From assembly GCF_041060425.1 (NCBI RefSeq), contig NZ_JAULBC010000003.1, forward strand, positions 124,001 through 188,000: a stretch of DNA of 64,000 nucleotides. The letters are read 5' to 3'. A program made the position numbers and the translations under genes. Shown piece after piece: positions 61,056-64,000 of the stretch. Position 1 is the stretch's first letter, and every line of letters begins with the position of its first letter. The notes below the pieces were generated by a model. It saw only the letters and a list, made by a program, of their open reading frames with translations. It was not told the origin of the DNA and made no database searches. Source of the stretch: Danxiaibacter flavus (GTDB lineage: Bacteria; Bacteroidota; Bacteroidia; Chitinophagales; Chitinophagaceae).

Positions 61056-64000
61056 ATAATCGTCCAATTTGATCAAATCCAATCTTCCCGGTTGTGGTTT
61101 GGGTACAGCATTGCGTCCGAAATCAAGCGTTGGCGTATCATCAGAACCTGACAATGCAGCCATAATTGTAGGCAGCAATTGCGCAAACGGTGAATTGTTG
61201 AGCAGATCGGGATCTACGGCACGTTTCTTCGCCCATGCCAATGTTTCGTCCAGCGTAGACATTAAATCATCCCAAGACCAGGAACCATTCAAATCAGGTG
61301 AAACTGCAAGCAGGCAAACATTCGGTGTTTCAGCATTCGGACTGTTATAGTTTACTGCCAGGCCGGTATCAACTCTTGCTATCGGTATTTCTTCCACCCA
61401 TTCATCTATGATCATTCCTGAATGTGTTGCGTTTGCGTCAAATGATGCAGGATAAGAAAATAATAACGACAAATTATTATCAGGTACATCATAACCGTCT
61501 GGTAGTTTCATGCCAACCCATTTTGATTGTACGTTTCCATTTTCATCAACAGGTGTTAACGGAAACTGTGTAACCTTAAACGGATCTTTCTTTTCAACAC
61601 CAGTCAACACTTCTGCAAATAATTGCCATTGCTGCAATGCATGCATTCTTTTACGCACGGGTGCTAATCCCTGTATCCATTCTTCCACAGCATGCGGACC
61701 TGCATTTGTTAACAGACCGGTGTAGGCATTGGCTGCAATAACTGCTGCAGGAGTGTAAAAATTAAAGTCAGGATACAATTTGAATCCGCGGCCAAATATT
61801 GCTTCACCGGCTTGCAATAATATCTTCAGCTTTGCATCTTCTGAGGTTTGCGCAGCAACGGACGACAATAACTGCGTTGCGGTCTGATTTTTTTTGCTGA
61901 GTATTGTCAATGCCTGGCCTGCCTCTGCCAATAAAACCCTGGCGTCTTCAACACTGTAGCTCAGCGCCGTGGTGGGAATACTTCTAACCACGCCAAAATA
62001 GTTTGCATTGAGCATAGCATTTCGTAGCCGGATGTATTGATTCTCATCAAACGTATTCGCAAAGGCTGGTACGTTAGCAGCAAGCGCATTAATGGCGTCG
62101 GTTAATTCTGTCACCAATCCTCCCAGACCTTTCTGACCGTTACTCATTGCGGCTCCGGCGACATTCTGCAATCTTGCAAGAAGGCTTGCTGTTTTTAAAC
62201 CTGCAGTCGGGTTGGCAGCTATTTCAGTATCGGCATCCGTTTCAAGCATAAAATCTCTCGCATCAAGCGGCTTGCCATTTTGCACTACCATCAAAAGTGC
62301 ACTGGAAAGCGGTTTCAATTCGGCCAATGTAATTTCACTAATGTCTAATCCCGTACGGTCAGCATTTTTAATCCTGATGGTAATTTCGTCCGAATGTGCA
62401 ACAGCTAACCTGATGTGATAACTGATCAATTCATACAAGTCAGATTCAAGATCATCTTCCAATGAAATATCCATCAGGTAAAGAAGATCTATTGGTTCAA
62501 TATTCAGTTCTCCGGCATTTAAATTAAAGTCGGTAACAATGCCGGATGTATTGGTGAAGCTGCAATTGATGACGATTTTTTCTTTCGCCGGTAATTCTCC
62601 TGCCAGCCATTTGTTTAATTTTGGTTCTGCCCATGATCGCGCTGTACCTATGGTAGTCCAGTTAATTTCTCCGCCAGCAGCAGGATCAAAGATCACTCCT
62701 ATCCTGTTTGTCAGTGCATGAAAATTGCGGGGAGTTTGTACTACATGCGGTTCAGGCGGAACTGAAGTTCCGGATATGGCATTAAATGCGGCGTTGCTCC
62801 GTGCTGTGTTTCCCTGAACTGCCTGGTGGATACATTCAGTCAACAACAGGTCATGAATGGCATCCATGGTGTCCATCAACCGTTGTATGGACTGTTCTAC
62901 AATTTGTTGATCTGTCGCCGGATTGAACACAACACCATCAGCCCAATGCGGTTGATTGTCGCGGTATGCTTCCATCAATTTCAATCCGTCTACAACATTG
63001 TAAGCCTCTGCTTCATTAATATCCTGTGCACCGGTAGATTCGGTTACTCTTGCAGCCACAAATGGATATTTTAATCTTATATCGCGGATGTACTGATCCA
63101 GATTTAAATTGAGATCATGCAACTCTCTTTCAAACTGGTAACCAAGTAGCGCCGCCAATTCCTGTCCGTTACGGATCCCTTCAAGGAAGGTCAATGCTCT
63201 TCGAACCCGGTCAGAAGACAGATTTACGGCAAATGCATCAGCATTAGAGCCCGGATTAACTTTATGTGATTCGTAGCCTGAGCGCAACAATGCAGCAGTT
63301 GATGCGTGGTTGACGGAGGGTGCATGTATGTAGCCCTGGTTAGATGGATCGATACGGGGATTGCTGATAAACTTATCCATTGCACTATCATACGTTACAC
63401 TACCCGGATCTGCCGAACCAAGATAAATAAAGCCGGGGCCAACGTTCACTATTTCCGGTACATCGAATAAATCCGGAAAGTTTACCAATACAGTGTCCCG
63501 CGTTGTATCCAGCACCATGCTGACTCCACCGGAATCTACGATGGGGTTAGTTGCAGCGACCTCACCTTTTTGAAAAGTCATGGCTTTCCCTTTTACAACA
63601 GACGGCGGTGCAGCAGCTCTTGCGACTGCTGCGGTATTCTTTTTATAAACAAAGAATGGCGGAACAGGACCCGGCGCCACTGCAGCGGGAAGCTCAATAT
63701 TTTGCAAAGTAACTTCCTGAATACCCGGGATGGTAAATATGGTTGGCTGAATATCTACTTCACGATATGCAACACCGGGAAATACGCCGGGTACAACATT
63801 TTCAAGCCATGAATAAGATCCGATATAAATACCTGTTTGCCGTTGCGTGCCGCTATTCCGTAAGTTTTCAAGACGTTGAGCGGCCAGGCTAAAGAACCAT
63901 GCATCTAACCTGTAAGACGCAAGATCAACATGTTCACTGAACAAACGTTCCAGGCTGGCTGTGGACAGTTTGCTCAGGCAAGTGAGAGCGTTGCGTAATT
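61035..64000 (-). CDS. Large conserved protein of unknown function (giant 2), 5' end cut by window
   Basis: At least 988 codons, running off the window end with no stop or clear start. The reading continues upstream of the TTG at 63944, giving LSKLSTASLERLFSEHVDLA. Motifs are SYRLDAWFFSLAAQRLENLR near the visible start, a probable strand-rich region with repeated VIDGL/Y segments, and a C-terminal block. That block reads GMIIDEWVEEIPIARVDTGLAVNYN, then SWSWDDLMSTLDETLAWAKKRAVDPD. No signal peptide, TM helix or enzyme motif was recognised. It is paired with giant 1. The last residues are encoded by heptamer repeats. Confidence 0.75.
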   Translation of the reverse strand, partial: LRNALTCLSKLSTASLERLFSEHVDLASYRLDAWFFSLAAQRLENLRNSGTQRQTGIYIGSYSWLENVVPGVFPGVAYREVDIQPTIFTIPGIQEVTLQNIELPAAVAPGPVPPFFVYKKNTAAVARAAAPPSVVKGKAMTFQKGEVAATNPIVDSGGVSMVLDTTRDTVLVNFPDLFDVPEIVNVGPGFIYLGSADPGSVTYDSAMDKFISNPRIDPSNQGYIHAPSVNHASTAALLRSGYESHKVNPGSNADAFAVNLSSDRVRRALTFLEGIRNGQELAALLGYQFERELHDLNLNLDQYIRDIRLKYPFVAARVTESTGAQDINEAEAYNVVDGLKLMEAYRDNQPHWADGVVFNPATDQQIVEQSIQRLMDTMDAIHDLLLTECIHQAVQGNTARSNAAFNAISGTSVPPEPHVVQTPRNFHALTNRIGVIFDPAAGGEINWTTIGTARSWAEPKLNKWLAGELPAKEKIVINCSFTNTSGIVTDFNLNAGELNIEPIDLLYLMDISLEDDLESDLYELISYHIRLAVAHSDEITIRIKNADRTGLDISEITLAELKPLSSALLMVVQNGKPLDARDFMLETDADTEIAANPTAGLKTASLLARLQNVAGAAMSNGQKGLGGLVTELTDAINALAANVPAFANTFDENQYIRLRNAMLNANYFGVVRSIPTTALSYSVEDARVLLAEAGQALTILSKKNQTATQLLSSVAAQTSEDAKLKILLQAGEAIFGRGFKLYPDFNFYTPAAVIAANAYTGLLTNAGPHAVEEWIQGLAPVRKRMHALQQWQLFAEVLTGVEKKDPFKVTQFPLTPVDENGNVQSKWVGMKLPDGYDVPDNNLSLLFSYPASFDANATHSGMIIDEWVEEIPIARVDTGLAVNYNSPNAETPNVCLLAVSPDLNGSWSWDDLMSTLDETLAWAKKRAVDPDLLNNSPFAQLLPTIMAALSGSDDTPTLDFGRNAVPKPQPGRLDLIKLDDYKLTIDI

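Overview
The window is about 64 kb of a Bacteroidota chromosome, most likely a member of the Chitinophagaceae. This is inferred from gene content and signals: SusC/SusD, a hybrid two-component regulator, a bacillithiol-pathway deacetylase, DUF4294 and DUF2911 proteins, promoters of the TTTG/TAnnTTTG type, moderate GC and AT-rich spacers. No rRNA or tRNA gene was seen. The only classical RNA gene is rnpB (RNase P RNA).

Layout. 1-3.5 kb: fatty-acid desaturase (cut by the window start), bshB1, a DUF4294 protein and two tiny lipoproteins. 3.5-7.7 kb: a giant hybrid sensor kinase/AraC regulator. 7.8-15 kb: a histidine operon on the minus strand (hisG-hisD-hisC-...-hisB), interrupted by a PQQ-type sugar dehydrogenase and a cytochrome c. 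It is headed by a leader peptide with five His codons in a row and a complete transcription attenuator. 15-17.5 kb: an amidase-like secreted protein of unknown role and a three-gene hipB-hipS-hipT type kinase toxin locus with three palindromic operators. 17.5-29 kb: rnpB and housekeeping genes (pruA, gyrA, ackA, pta). 29-33.7 kb: queD, a methyltransferase, a class II cyclic-nucleotide phosphodiesterase, an NlpC/P60 lipoprotein and small unknowns. 33.9-38.5 kb: an ECF sigma factor, a TPR membrane protein, a tiny lipoprotein and a TPR-CHAT protease-like protein. 38.6-45.2 kb: a DbpA-like helicase, dprA, a HAD phosphatase, a PlsC-type acyltransferase, a SIMPL protein and an acyl-CoA dehydrogenase. 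45.7-52.7 kb: a small glycan-utilisation locus (GH16 glucanase divergent from susC-susD). 52.9-57.8 kb: a VOC protein, a patatin-like lipase, and an operon of an unknown protein, a 7-TM protein, a histidine kinase and a LuxR-type regulator. 58-64 kb: two very large adjacent proteins of unknown function, the second running off the window end.

The most striking non-genic feature is a set of degenerate tandem arrays with a period of about 7 (sometimes 8) bases in many intergenic spacers (families GTAAGAC, TCAGGTA, AGCTATC, CGTACAT, ACGTTGT, TTGACAA, AATAGTG). They often occur as inverted pairs able to form long hairpins, and several begin at or inside the stop codon of the preceding gene. The clearest regulatory find is the his attenuator. 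The best candidates for little-described systems are the heptamer arrays, the split HipA locus, the sigma/TPR/CHAT module and the pair of giant proteins at the right edge. All calls come from reading the sequence; no database search was run.
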